Origin: Siphonodentalium dalli
Taxonomy: Eukaryota > Mollusca > Scaphopoda > Gadilida > Siphonodentaliidae
Length of the DNA stretch: 64,000 nt
Direction: 5' to 3'
Assembly: GCA_032622095.1 (NCBI GenBank)
Contig: CP136061.1
Location: 15,378,440 to 15,442,439 of the forward strand
Position 1 is the first letter of the stretch; each line of letters begins with the position of its first letter. Of this stretch, positions 12,010 through 23,896 are shown piece by piece. The notes beneath the pieces were generated by a model. It searched no databases, was not told the origin of the DNA, and saw only the letters and a program-made list of their open reading frames with translations. Made by a program: the position numbers and the translations under genes.

Positions 12010-12330
12010 AAAATCTAAGTCGAAAAAGGGGCATAACTCAGTCAAAATCATGTGCACAAAACCCATATTCGAACTTGATCTGTATTTTGGGGTGGTAAAC
12101 TAATATACCAAATTTGGTTCAGTTCACTTGATTCAATCTAAAGTTATCACCCGGAAACCGCAAATCAGGTAAAATCCAAGTCGAAAAATGGACATAACTC
12201 AGTCAAAATTATGCGGACGAAACCCATATTCAAAATTGATCTGTATTTTGTAGTGGTAAACTAACATACCAAATTTGGTTCAGTTCACTTGATTCAATCT
12301 AAAGTTATCATCCGGAAACCAAAAGCGGAT
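12010..12330. repeat. Two tandem 162-bp units plus GGACGGAC tail
   Basis: GGGCATAACTCAGTCAAAAT recurs 162 bp later with changes, together with ACCAAATTTGGTTCAGTTCA. The second unit runs into a GGACGGACGACGGACAGAC simple tail. The style resembles the unit-plus-tail design of the large element at 49583, although the sequence differs. Confidence 0.75.
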
Positions 12331-13140
12331 GGACGACAGACGGATGATGGACGGACGACGGACAGACAACCCACTTACATAATTCAACCGTTTTTTCAAA
12401 CGGGCATATAAAAAGTATACTGAAGAAACATTGGTCAAAACATAATAACTATTATGGCCAACCAGTTCCAAAAACACCCCTGTTGAAGGTACACAATCTG
12501 ATTAAACACCCCTAAATTACTATTTCTTTGGCTTCGGGGGTAAACAATATTTAATTCGAGTCAAGGAAGCTACCCATCAAAGCTCAGAGTGATCAAATAT
12601 CAATTTTTGAAGTTTGTTATTTCAATTGTGTGTGCCCCAGAAACACGCCGTCAAAGGAAAGGTCTTGGTCAAAATTGTGGATGAAGATGGATAACTCTAA
12701 AAACAAGTTGTAATACGGCCATATTTCATTGAACAAAATGTTGATAAATAACATGTTTTGGGAAATTTGATACAATAGTTGACAGTGGTCAGCATTATTT
12801 TGTTGCAATAAATCAATTATGATAACTAAAGCGTATTTTGAAGAAATGTTGTATCTTGATGATATGGGGGCCCTCTGATCGGAGTGAGTACCTTTAAAAT
12901 GCAATAAACAATTTTGCCAACCAGTTCCAAAGAATGATTGTTCAATTCAACAAATAATTAAACCAACCAGTTCCAATGAACCTTTGTTCAATTCAATAAT
13001 TTGACCAACTTTTCTTTGATTAATTGAATAATTTGGTAAACATTTTTATTTTCAATTCCATAAATAATTAGCCAACAAGCCCTGCGGAACCTTAGAAAAT
13101 ATATCTCCAACCAAAAAACGTGACTAATTTACTAAATATA
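12331..13140. other. No gene; short CCAACCAGTTCCAA repeats
   Basis: GCCAACCAGTTCCAA occurs near 12458 and 12915, and a close copy near 12963. The two later ones are each followed by a TTGTTCAATTCAA stretch. Otherwise nothing is recognisable, and the 95-codon minus-strand frame at 12617-12904 has no domain or splice context that I recognise. Confidence 0.45.
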
Positions 13141-13723
13141 CTCCCAATAGATGAAGCTTAGCATGATATTATTGGCTATGAATGGAGGACACATGATCGG
13201 TTCATAGAGCCATGCTAAAGCAGCAGGTCAGAGTGAACGATTAGATTACTCAGGAAGGCTAGGCCGTTAGTAATCTAATTTAGTACCTCGCTATTGACAA
13301 CTGTTGTGACTATTAGTCGAGCTCCAGAAGCTGTCCTAATTCTGTAATTTAATCATGGATAGAACGCCATAATAAGCTCGGCCTGGCTCGCGATGCTTAC
13401 CACGACCTCCGTCAACATCCAAGATAGCTCACCGTTTCTACTTCTTCATTTGTGTTACAGTTGCTTTCCATCTTCTGTACATTTTAGCGATATTTTCATG
13501 AAATTTTACCTCATGTGATTTTTATTTAAAATTTGCTAACATTTTAAACCAAATATTTAACCAAAATTGTAGTGAAATTTAATCTTGATTCCAGTGAAAT
13601 ATTGGTGTTATTTCAAATGAATAAGATTTGGGGCAAATTTCTATAAAAGTTCACTTGAAATTTGATGAATGCTTCAGTCAAAAATAGGCTGGAGATGTTT
13701 ATAGCACAAACTCTGTCAACATC
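13141..13723. repeat. Flank of the 30-bp array, left copy
   Basis: Landmarks TAATCTAATTTAGTACCTCG, ATTAGTCGAGCTCCAGAAG and CAACATCCAA recur in the same order and orientation at 17860-18110. The two 30-bp arrays and their flanks are therefore parts of related, larger direct repeats. No coding potential is seen. Confidence 0.65.
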
Positions 13724-13938
13724 CAAACAAGCTCAGAGATTCTACGACTTCCTTTAACAAGCTCAGAGATTCTACCACTTCCTTTAACAAGCTCAGAGAT
13801 TCTATGACTTCCTTTAACAAGCTCAGAGATTCTATGACTTCCTTTAACAAGCTCAGAGATTCTACGACTTCCTTTAACAAGCTCAGAGATTCTACGACTT
13901 CCTTTAACAAGCTCAGAGATTCTACGACTTCCTTTAAA
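13724..13938 (+). repeat. 30-bp minisatellite, short array
   Basis: About seven units of AACAAGCTCAGAGATTCTAC followed by GACTTCCTTT. Variants at the middle triplet follow the order TACG, TACC, TATG, TATG, TACG, TACG, TACG. That is the same order seen repeatedly in the long array at 15999-17563, so both arrays share a higher-order unit. Confidence 0.93.
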
Positions 13939-15998
13939 GGATTGCTATCCTGATGAAACAACAAAACACTATCGGAAAGCCACCCCTATTGTGATCACAA
14001 TGATCCAAGTCCCATAACAATCGCGTAATAAATAAGCCTAGAAATAAATAAATAATACCCCCAACGGTTGTCGGCTATCTCCGTCGCAAATCCTCATATG
14101 ACGTCAAATGAGTAAACTAATTAAAAACACGGAATCGGAGTCGGAGTTAATTGTGTCTACCTATATGACGTCATATGAGTGGCGATGGAAAATGCGGAAT
14201 CGAGCGCGTGAGTGTAATGGAATTACTGCGGGGCATGGCATGTCAATAACATTGTGTACACGTGGTGAATTTTCAACGCCCGGTGAGTTATCTTCACTTG
14301 TGATTTGTCATAAGTGCTGCTTGGACAGTTATTGTTTTGACAAGAAATATAGAAGGCCGATTGAGCGGGGTAGATAACACTTTCGTGTCAAAAATAAAGC
14401 TTATAAAAACACGAGCCGACATGTGAACTCTATTCGGGTGCGTGTTCACGATGTTGTTTTAATTTTCCATATATATGCCCCGATTGTCCCGTATTTACAA
14501 TTCATTCGTGACAATGCCAAATAAATGCAGTGTTTTCGGCTGTGGCCGGTATAGTGACTCTCAATTAGGTATAATTCTGCATTCATTTCCAAACGACGTT
14601 CGTTTACGTGACATTTGGTGGGATTTCTGTGGGAAACCCGTTACTCAAAATCAGAAACTATTGAAGTAGTTGCCAACGAAATAGTCCTGAATTTGTTCCG
14701 TCCACTTCGAAAAAATGTGTTTTGAGCACAACGCGAATACACTTGGCCCGAACAGTGGCTACCGACGACAACTCAGAGGAAATGCAACCCCCACGTTAAA
14801 CAAATGGACCACCGACGAGAATGCCATCCCAAGAAAAACGTCAACTCCCGTAAAGAATATAAATTTGCCGGAGCTTCCAGTCGTGAGTATATCCAATCGA
14901 ACCTATCGCTAAAAAGCCAATACATATACCAAATAAAGAGCGTTTCATTTGACGAGTCAGTCATGGTTACGAATACATACCATTGCAGTTAAAGTGGGGA
15001 GTACATTGATGAATAATTTAGTAAAGTATTCACGATGACAACTCCAGTCCCCATTTTCCTTCACTATGACTCAATAAAGAGCGTTCCATGTTAAGAGTAT
15101 TCCTTATATGGTGCGAATAAAAAGAGTTTAATAAACCGGAAATTGCTACGACTTTGACGGATATATAAAGCATGTATATCGCAAGTTCGTGTGCATGTAT
15201 TTACGTGTATTGGTGTAAACAGTAAATAATCACGATGACAACTGTTCTAAGTCGAGTCCCAATTTTCCTTTACCATGACTAAATAAAGAGCGTTCACTGT
15301 AAAATAAATCACAGATGAAGACTTTTGATATATTAATAAGTATATTCTACCACGATGTATAAATAAATTATCGTATATTATTTCGGTTTTACGGTCAGTT
15401 ATCTATATAAACATGTGCTCGTGTTTCTCTTTTTTTCGTTACCGGAATAGTCAAATTATATTATATATTCATATAAAGATTGCATATATGCGAAGACTTG
15501 CACAGTTAATACTAATAGACAATTATCATATCGTAAACATTCCAGTGTCCAGATCCTACGTAAAATGCGGCATGGCTTTATAATAACAACACATCGCGAT
15601 ACATATAATAATAACACGCTAAAGACGTTTAATTGTGAGAACACGATGTATTTGCATTCACAGTGTTCTCCCATTATGCAACAAACGTAAAAAGCCGCGA
15701 TGGAATTCATGATCGCTTTGCGCGTGCAAACTTATGGTATCTATGCGTTCTCAACGAGTTACCACGTTGTCGATCATGTGACTATGCTTCTGTTTACACG
15801 TGACAATCATGTGATGTGGCCGATGATCACGTGACTCGTCTACAACACAAAATCTTCGGCTAACTTCGGAATTTTTTTTAATCGTTATAAACAAACGATT
15901 AGCGGCCGAATATTAGATTACATGCTCAAAATGGACATTTTATGTATATATTATCGGTATATTGAAAGAAAATACTAAATTTTTTTCAGGATCATATT
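13939..15998. mobile_element. 2-kb insert splitting the 30-bp array
   Basis: About 2.06 kb of unrelated sequence separates the two 30-bp arrays. The edges are loosely inverted: AAGGATTGCTATCCTGATG on the left, and on the right the reverse complement begins AAGGAATATGATCCTGA. The insert holds a THAP-domain relic (14514-14912) and two copies of a segment with ATCACGATGACAACT and AATAAAGAGCGTTC at about 14930-15090 and 15225-15295. THAP domains occur in P-element transposases, so a P-type transposon relic is possible. The termini are weak evidence and no target duplication is clear. Confidence 0.4.
14514..14912 (+). pseudogene. THAP-domain sequence, decayed
   Basis: From the ATG at 14514 the frame reads MPNKCSVFGCGRYSDSQ. 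Residues 5 and 10 are the first two cysteines, with HSFP at 23-26 and Trp 35-36. After Lys51 there are three stops in the same frame: TAG at 14667, TAG at 14682 and TGA at 14688. The frame then resumes with ICSVHFEK (third Cys 61, His 64) and continues to NATPTL at about 14781-14798. The spacing C-x4-C-x50-C-x2-H and the closing PT box match the DNA-binding THAP zinc finger. The stop cluster spans only about 24 nt, too short for a normal intron, so this reads as a pseudogene. It could be a transposase N terminus or a host THAP gene copy. The tail ends at TYR-stop near 14912. Confidence 0.72.
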
Positions 15999-17563
15999 CC
16001 TTTAACAAGCTCAGAGATTCTACGACTTCCTTTAACAAGCTCAGAGATTCTACGACTTCCTTTAACAAGCTCAGAGATTCTACGACTTCCTTTAACAAGC
16101 TCAGAGATTCTACCACTTCCTTTAACAAGCTCAGAGATTCTATGACTTCCTTTAACAAGCTCAGAGATTCTATGACTTCCTTTAACAAGCTCAGAGATTC
16201 TACGACTTCCTTTAACAAGCTCAGAGATTCTACGACTTCCTTTAACAAGCTCAGAGATTCTACGACTTCCTTTAACAAGCTCAGAGATTCTACGACTTCC
16301 TTTAACAAGCTCAGAGATTCTACGACTTCCTTTAACAAGCTCAGAGATTCTACCACTTCCTTTAACAAGCTCAGAGATTCTATGACTTCCTTTAACAAGC
16401 TCAGAGATTCTATGACTTCCTTTAACAAGCTCAGAGATTCTACGACTTCCTTTAACAAGCTCAGAGATTCTACGACTTCCTTTAACAAGCTCAGAGATTC
16501 TACGACTTCCTTTAACAAGCTCAGAGATTCTACGACTTCCTTTAACAAGCTCAGAGATTCTACGACTTCCTTTAACAAGCTCAGAGATTCTATGACTTCC
16601 TTTAACAAGCTCAGAGATTCTATGACTTCCTTTAACAAGCTCAGAGATTCTACGACTTCCTTTAACAAGCTCAGAGATTCTACGACTTCCTTTAACAAGC
16701 TCAGAGATTCTATGACTTCCTTTAACAAGCTCAGAGATTCTACGACTTCCTTTAACAAGCTCAGAGATTCTACCACTTCCTTTAACAAGCTCAGAGATTC
16801 TACCACTTCCTTTAACAAGCTCAGAGATTCTATGACTTCCTTTAACAAGCTCAGAGATTCTATGACTTCCTTTAACAAGCTCAGAGATTCTACGACTTCC
16901 TTTAACAAGCTCAGAGATTCTACGACTTCCTTTAACAAGCTCAGAGATTCTACGACTTCCTTTAACAAGCTCAGAGATTCTACGACTTCCTTTAACAAGC
17001 TCAGAGATTCTACGACTTCCTTTAACAAGCTCAGAGATTCTACGACTTCCTTTAACAAGCTCAGAGATTCTACGACTTCCTTTAACAAGCTCAGAGATTC
17101 TACCACTTCCTTTAACAAGCTCAGAGATTCTATGACTTCCTTTAACAAGCTCAGAGATTCTATGACTTCCTTTAACAAGCTCAGAGATTCTACGACTTCC
17201 TTTAACAAGCTCAGAGATTCTACGACTTCCTTTAACAAGCTCAGAGATTCTACGACTTCCTTTAACAAGCTCAGAGATTCTACGACTTCCTTTAACAAGC
17301 TCAGAGATTCTACGACTTCCTTTAACAAGCTCAGAGATTCTATGACTTCCTTTAACAAGCTCAGAGATTCTATGACTTCCTTTAACAAGCTCAGAGATTC
17401 TACGACTTCCTTTAACAAGCTCAGAGATTCTACGACTTCCTTTAACAAGCTCAGAGATTCTATGACTTCCTTTAACAAGCTCAGAGATTCTACGACTTCC
17501 TTTAACAAGTTCAGAGATTCTACCACTTCCTTTAACAAGCTCAGAGATTCTACGACTTCCTTT
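15999..17563 (+). repeat. 30-bp minisatellite, long array with higher-order pattern
   Basis: About 52 units of 30 bp. The middle triplet varies (TACG, TATG, TACC). Pairs of TATG units recur about every 210-300 bp, most often 240 bp, usually preceded by TACC and followed by TACG units, so the array grew as blocks of roughly eight units. The period is a multiple of three and the units lack stops in three of the frames. As a result three spurious open frames of 545-560 codons appear across both strands (FNKLRDST, LKEVVESLS and VKGSRRISE repeats). None has a start context, splice site or family match. Confidence 0.95.
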
Positions 17564-18110
17564 GAGTTTCTGTTGTTGATGGAGGAAAATGTGAATAACA
17601 AATTTAAACTGATTTTGAGATTTTACCAACTAAATTTTTATTAAAGAAATACTCAACTTTTTTGTTTAATTTGCCAAAATTTTGCAAATACTTAAAAAAA
17701 AATGTTTAACAAAATTTTTAATAAATATATTCATTATTCCATTGAATTTTTTGAAGGGTAAAATTTCATGAAGTGTTTAGACTTAGGTTTAATATAATTA
17801 AATTTCATAGCTTACTCATGACAGTACCCCATGGGAGTGAAGGAATTAGATTCACCTGGAAATGAGAGTTCATTAATAATCTAATTTAGTACCTCGCTTG
17901 ATAGATATTGTTATTATTAGTCAAGCTACAAAAGTTCTAATTCTATAATTTCTCAAAATTTATTCTCAATTCCATTGAAATTTACTGGTGTTATTTTGAA
18001 TAAAATTTTCACTGAGATATGGGTAAAGGTTGGAATGAACAATTAGATTATTAAACAACCAACATCCAAAACAACTGATAAATTCTACCACTTCCCTCAT
18101 GTTACAGTTG
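17564..18110. repeat. Flank of the 30-bp array, right copy
   Basis: This contains AATCTAATTTAGTACCTCGC, ATTATTAGTCAAGCTAC and CAACATCCAAAACAA, which match 13141-13723 in order. The interior is AT-rich with many TTTTCA and AAATTT runs. No coding potential is seen. Confidence 0.6.
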
Positions 18111-18727
18111 ATCAGCATATTTAAACAAAATTTTCATAAAATTTTTACTCAAAAGTTTTGTTAATTTTATAAAAACTTTTCAAAATTACCAACATCTGTA
18201 CCAGTTCCATTGTGTTTCTGCTGCTAATGGAGTCCATGTCATAACATTCCATATATTGGATATTTCACTAGAATTTTCGTGAAATTCTAAAATTTTTTAA
18301 ATTTTAGTCATATTTGGTTGAAATTTCCAAATAGTTCAATACGATTCAACCAGAATTTTTATAAAGAAAGAAATCAAGTTCACTGAATGGGCCATTGAGG
18401 TTGACTTATTACCATATTTGATTATTGAGGGGTCGAATCAGACCACATTAAGTTCCTGAATGGATTCTGGTCTGACATTATGGCAAAGAATAGATAAAGT
18501 CCCAGGCTCCCAGACACGCTTCATATTAAATTACCCATGAATGGGATAGTTCCTTTAGTTACTAATCACCGAGATATACTGGGCTGGGTAATGAAGGCCC
18601 TCATTAAATCATTTGTAAATGGCTGAGATAATGGAGAAATGTGATACCCTCCAGACCAATTCCATGAGAAATCAATGGAAATTATACAGATCATAGGCTC
18701 CCTGGGTGAGAAAAGTCAAGTAGATCA
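18111..18727. other. No gene recognised
   Basis: This is AT-rich intronic sequence between two minisatellites. I see no splice-bounded exon, TIR pair or long open frame. Confidence 0.5.
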
Positions 18728-19172
18728 CTATGAGAGAGCAGATAAATATACAGGTGTATTTATACGAGAGAGCAGATAAATATACAGGTGTATTTATACG
18801 AGAGAGCAGATAAATATACAGGTGTATTTATACGAGAGAGCAGATAAATATACAGGTGTATTTATACGAGAGAGCAGATAAATATACAGGTGTATTTATA
18901 CGAGAGAGCAGATAAATATACAGGTGTATTTATACGAGAGAGCAGATAAATATACAGGTGTATTTATACGAGAGAGCAGATAAATATACAGGTGTATTTA
19001 TACGAGAGAGCAGATAAATATACAGGTGTATTTATACGAGAGAGCAGATAAATATACAGGTGTATTTATACGAGAGAGCAGATAAATATACAGGTGTATT
19101 TATACGAGAGAGCAGATAAATATACAGGTGTATTTATACGAGAGAGCAGATAAATATACAGGTGTATTTATA
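18728..19172 (+). repeat. 34-bp minisatellite
   Basis: About 13 almost identical copies of a 34-bp unit containing GAGAGAGCAGATAAATATAC then AGGTGTATTTATAC. The segment ATAAATATAC-AGGTGTATTTAT is an imperfect palindrome. The near-identity of the copies points to recent expansion or homogenisation. Confidence 0.95.
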
Positions 19173-19308
19173 ATGTGGAATACTAAAGATCAAAGTTCAG
19201 AGTTATAAAAAAATGTCAGAAATAACGATTGAAATTCAAAGCTACTTCATGGTAAATATATAGGTGTATTTATAATGTGTGAATACTGAAGGTCAAAGTT
19301 CAGAGATA

Positions 19309-19700
19309 TAAATGAAAGTGCCAATGACACTATAGGTCAACTTGGAGAGGGGATAATTTCATGTGTTACAGTCAATGGAGTGATTAGGAATGCAAAAAAA
19401 CTCAAATGTCTAGGTAATACTAGATATCAACATGAAGAGATAGCTCTCATCTAGTAGATCAATATCAAGATCAATATGAAGTTTGGTGGTGATTGGATGA
19501 GGGAAGTGGACTGTAGAGTGTGCTAAAGAATTAATGCAAAAAGTTAAATCCAAATTGGCTGCCAGTGGCATGTTTTTTTTATGAAATTTGGAAAAACTAG
19601 ATTACTCCCATCTTGTGGTCATCCCGAAGATCCATGAGAAGTTTAGTAATGATTGGACAAGGTCATTTGGTCATTCAAAGAGTAAAATCCAAGATGGCCA
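19309..19700. repeat. Dispersed repeat fragment (family of 49583 element)
   Basis: It starts GAAAGTGCCAATGACACTAT then AGGTCAACTTGG and continues with the phrases seen in the large element (TTGGTGGTGATTGGATGAG; CAAAGAGTAAAATCCAAGAT; GATGGCC). Another fragment lies at 27808-28110. This copy covers only the first part of the family. Confidence 0.7.
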
Positions 19701-19984
19701 CAACCGTGAGATTATATGGAGGTTGCAGGAGAGCCGGGTTTAATACATCAAATTGGGAGACTCACGGGCAAAACGGAGATTACATAGTTCACGTGCTTTC
19801 CCCGTTTGAACGTTCTGACACGGAAGAGTTGGATACTCGAAACTGCGATGCCACATGTTATACGTCATATGGGCATAGAAACGGGAACTCTTAGAAGGGG
19901 TCCGACAAGTCGACTAGTAGTCGATTACCTCTGGCGACTAGTCGATTCCTTAAAATCGCTAATCGTTTCAACACTACTTGGTGA

Positions 19985-20425
19985 CAAGCCTGCAAATAGC
20001 GTGCCTGTCATTTGCAGAATTAGGTACCCAGAGGGTGAATTTAGTGATGCTATCCCAGACAGCGGGCTAGCATCACCAAATTCACCCTCTGGAGATCTCA
20101 TTCTGCTTAGGCCTCATCTTCTGGGAAGTATCTACTGTATCAAATTAACATTGTTTTTAGTTTTCCCTTCTTGGAAGTTTCTATATCCCCTAATTTGCAG
20201 CAGATAAAATGCATAATCGAGGTGACCAATGGGTGAACATCACCAACTTCAACTGGGGAACTTCAATCTGATCCTAGGTCTACCATAGCAGTTGAGGGCC
20301 TAAGCAGAATGAGGTTCGCAGAGGGTGAATTTAGTGATGCTAGCCCATTGTGCGGGATAGCGTCACTAAATTCACCCTCTGGGGACCTCATTCTGCAAAT
20401 GACAGACACACCATTTGCAGGCTTG
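19985..20425. mobile_element. hAT-H inverted-repeat element (copy 3)
   Basis: The 441-bp element runs from CAAGCCTGCAAATAG to CATTTGCAGGCTTG. It is flanked by CTTGGTGA and CTTGGCGA, an 8-bp target duplication with one mismatch. Its unique centre matches copy 1 at 5508 (CTTCTGGGAAGTATCTA and CAATGGGTGAACATCACC). It is non-autonomous. Confidence 0.88.
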
Positions 20426-20433
20426 CTTGGCGA

Positions 20434-20919
20434 TGAAATCTACTACCGGTAGTATATCAAGATGCTAGGGGAACACGATTCACAAAGAACTCACATTACA
20501 AATATAACACATCATCCGTCAGGTTTGGCCAAATAGTGGCAGTGCATCATACGGGATAGTCAGTAATTCACATGATTGAATACCATATAAGGAAAGTGTT
20601 AATACAGAGGCCAACAGTATTCCCAAGAGTGAACAGGGAATCGTTTTCTATCAAACGGCTATTGATTTATGGTGAGCGTACAACTTCCTCGAATACCAAT
20701 CAGCATTCTCTCAAACTACACTAACAAATTGAGAGCAACTTTGCATGGTAGAGCTATGTCTTCTGAATATATATCGGCTGTAAAGGGGAAATCGGAGAAG
20801 CCATATGGTAACTACATTCATACGCGATCTGTTTTCTTATTCACCTTTACCATTCAATAATTATATATAAGGCCGAGACAAAATAACCACATTTGTATGG
20901 GGCTCTATATTAATATTGG
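20434..20919. other. No gene recognised
   Basis: No TIR, tandem repeat or splice-bounded exon is visible. The 63-codon frame starting at 20669 has no recognisable motif. Confidence 0.45.
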
Positions 20920-21064
20920 ACCTTGTGTAGGACATAGTAATCACAATGGAACGGCTTCTACTATAATATTGGACCTTGTGTAGGACATAGTAATCACAAT
21001 GGAACGGCTTCTACTGTAATATTGGACCATGTGTAGGACATAGTAATCACAATGGTACGGCTTC

Positions 21065-21448
21065 CAGGGGCGCCGGAAGCATCCAAGGGCAGGGGGGGCA
21101 GAGCCTACAAAAAGGGCACTTTTCCGCAAAAAAGGACATTTTCTCCGCGAACTCGGGAAAATAACCATAAATTAATTGTGGCAAAAATCCCTATTTTAAT
21201 GGTATTTGTCGGTTTTTATGGCCGTTTTGTGATAAAATTGACAAAAAATTAATATTCCTTGTGAAATTGGTGGTATTTGGACCAAAAAAGTCACATTTTG
21301 CTATAAAAACACGAGATTAAACACACAAAAAGCATTTTCTGTCTCCAGAAAAAGGGCAAGTCCTGCCCCCGCTCGCCCCCCTTGGTCAAGGGCAGGGGGG
21401 TCAGCTGCCCCCTCTGCCCCCTCTGCCCCCCCTCTTCCGGCGCCCCTG
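21065..21448. mobile_element. hAT-like element with CAGGGGCGCCGGAAG ends (copy 1)
   Basis: The 384-bp element has terminal inverted repeats CAGGGGCGCCGGAAG and CTTCCGGCGCCCCTG. It is flanked by perfect 8-bp duplications ACGGCTTC at 21057-21064 and 21449-21456. Sub-terminal parts are G- and C-rich (CAGGGGGG; GCCCCCTCTGCCCC) and the middle is AT-rich. CAGGG ends and 8-bp duplications are typical of the hAT superfamily. A lone right end of this family lies at 31741-31775. No transposase is present. Confidence 0.9.
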
Positions 21449-21493
21449 ACGGCTTCTACTATAATATTTGACCTTGTGTAGGCCATAGTAATC

Positions 21494-22804
21494 CAGGGAC
21501 CAGCCTAGACCCGATTTTCAGGGCGAAATGACTTCGCCCTACTATAAAAATAAGGCGAAGTGGCCGTTCTATAGGGCGAAGTGAGTCTACAAAATTTAAA
21601 TTGATCATTACTACGACAGGAGTCGCTATAGCATATAGAACGAAAATAGGAGAGATGAAATATGTCAATTAAACTTATGAAACAATGGTTGAAATATGGA
21701 GTCATTATGTTCACTTCATGACCCTAATAACTATTAATAATACCCAAACATAATTGTGAGAGGATAGCAGCATTTTATATCGTAATTGTGGGAGAAATTC
21801 CGGAGAATGACAGGATTTTATTTCATATTTTTCGGGTTTAAAAAAATGCCAACAATATTTATCAAACCGAAACGAAACGAAATCATGAACACTTTTACTG
21901 CGCTCTGTTAGTAATCCCGTTTGAAATTTTAATATGCTTCACAAAGAATTTGTTTTAAAATTTCTTTAACCAAACTCCATAGATGGAGTGATGAATTGAC
22001 ACATTGTGAGAGGTGTGAGTTGTAATTTTCATTGCAAGGTGTGGTTTAATTAGGGCAATTTATTGTCTGAAGTCATAAAGTTATCAAAAGAATTCACCGT
22101 CATTAATCCGCTAAAATAACAAAGCAAGTGCACAAAGCAGATACAGACAATGAGACATTGTGGCAAGAGATTAGGAGGTTCCAACGGGGGGGGGGGGGGG
22201 GGGGGAATATGCTCGTTTGTTTTCATGTCGTCACGACACTGTGATAAAGAATGCGTGGGGCTCATCGTGGGTGTTTTAAAACCACGTGCTATATTGTTGA
22301 TAAACAGATTGTAGAAAAATACATTTTATCGACGTAATGACTGGGGCTCAAAATGGGTGTTTAAATTGAAGCCACGTGTTTCATATAATCGATGCGTGTT
22401 TAAAACCACGTGCTATACTGTTGATGAACATTATAAAGTAGAAAATACGTATTATCGACGTATTAATAAAGAATGACTGGGGCTCAAAATGGGTGTTTAA
22501 ATTGAAGCCACGTGTTTCATATAATACGCCGCGTGCCAATGATCATATGTGAGTGGTGCGTTGTGATTGATGTTAGAGGTGTTGGTACTTCAAACGGACA
22601 CCACTGAGATACTACTGCAGACAGTGTTTGCTAGTAACTTAGCCATTTTTGTTAGGCGACTTCTCAAAATTGAAAAATTAAAAAAAAAAAAAAAATTCTC
22701 AAAATTGGAGGGCGACTAAAACTTCGCCCGACTGCAAAAATAAGGCGAAGTGGACGGCGATAGGGCGACTTCTTCGCCCACGTCGCCCTCTCGGCTGGTC
22801 CCTG
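21494..22804. mobile_element. hAT-like element with CAGGGACCAGCC ends
   Basis: This 1311-bp element is bounded by CAGGGACCAGCC and GGCTGGTCCCTG and by perfect 8-bp duplications TAGTAATC (21486-21493 and 22805-22812). Near both ends a GGGCGAAGT or GGCGAAGTGG motif repeats. Inside are a run of 20 G (22186-22205) and a roughly 125-bp partial duplication (CCACGTGCTATA through GAAGCCACGTGTTTCATA, about 22282-22395 and 22407-22525). There is no long open frame, so it is non-autonomous or decayed. Confidence 0.9.
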
Positions 22805-22934
22805 TAGTAATCACAATGGAACGGCTTCTACTATAATATTTGACCTTGTGTAGGCCATAGTAATCACAATGGAACGGCTTCTACTATAATATTTGACCTT
22901 GTGTAGGCCATAGTAATCACAATGGTACGGCTTC

Positions 22935-23308
22935 CAGGGGCGCCGGAAGCATCCAAGGGCAGGGGGGGCAGAGCCTACAAAAAGGGCACTTTTCCGCAAA
23001 AAAGGACATTTTCTCCGCAAACTCGGGAAAATAACCATAAATTAATTGTGGCAAAAATCCCTATTTTAATGGTATTTGTCGGTTTTTATGGCCGTTTTGT
23101 GATAAAATTGACAAAAAATTAATATTCCTTGTGAAATTGGTGGTATTTGGACCAAAAAAGTCACATTTTGCTATAAAAACACGAGATTAAACACACAAAA
23201 AGCATTTTCTGTCTCCAGAAAAAGGGCAAGTCCTGCCCCCGCTCGCCCCCCTTGGTCAAGGGCAGGGGGGTCAGCTGCCCCCTCTGCCCCCCTCTTCCGG
23301 CGCCCCTG
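22935..23308. mobile_element. hAT-like element with CAGGGGCGCCGGAAG ends (copy 2)
   Basis: This 374-bp copy of 21065-21448 has the same ACGGCTTC flanks and differs by a 10-bp deletion in the CCCCTCTGCC tract and a few bases. The identical site shows it arose by segmental duplication, not by an independent insertion. Confidence 0.9.
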
Positions 23309-23601
23309 ACGGCTTCTACTATAATATTTGACCTTGTGTAGGCCATAGTAATCACAATGGAACGGCTTCTACTATAATATTTGACCTTGTGTAGGACATA
23401 GTAATCACAATGGAACGGCTTCTACTATAATATTGAGTCTATCATTCTACAAGGCCCTGACGTGGTGACCACAATGGTTTCTATTTTAATATTCGCCTTT
23501 ACCATTCAAGAAAGATTAGAAAACAAAACATGCTCCATTACGGTATTGAACCTTAACATTCAACAAGGGACGGACATAAAGTAAATGCACTGGCATACAT
23601 A

Positions 23602-23790
23602 CAGTAATGCCCTAAATAATCGACTCCTTAACCACAGCAGAATTATGGGTAACTTTTCAGGATTTAGTCGGAAATATGGCTTGTTGAGAGCTTTCCGATG
23701 AATGGCAACAAGCCATATTTCCGACTAAATCCTGAAAATTTACCCATAATTCTGCTGTGGTTAATGAGTCGATTATTTAGGGCATTACTG
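23602..23790. mobile_element. FB-T foldback MITE (copy 3)
   Basis: The 189-bp foldback has CAGTAATGCCCTAAATAAT and ATTTAGGGCATTACTG ends and TA on both sides. A small deletion at the centre removes part of one arm (GTTGAGAGCTTTCCGATG). Confidence 0.88.
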
Positions 23791-23896
23791 TATATGGCCT
23801 CTAATGTGTCAGTCTCTTTAAAAAGGATGACGATAATCCTAACAGATACATGTCTCTAGATGTGTCCACTAAATTTCATTTCTACAATGATGCGGC

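Larger units (their letters stand above)
20930..23437. repeat. 53-bp minisatellite interrupted by three hAT-like elements
   Basis: Units of about 53 bp (AATCACAATGGAACGGCTTC, then TATAATATTTGACCTTGTG) occur at 20930-21064, 21449-21493, 22805-22934 and 23309-23437. A block of units plus one 380-bp element is present twice, with the same insertion site. So the block was duplicated after that element inserted. A 1311-bp element lies between the copies. Confidence 0.88.

Noticed and set aside
15940-17644. Three open frames of 545-560 codons on both strands
   Set aside because: The 30-bp period is a multiple of three and the unit lacks stops in several frames, so both strands stay open. No start context, splice site or protein family supports a gene.
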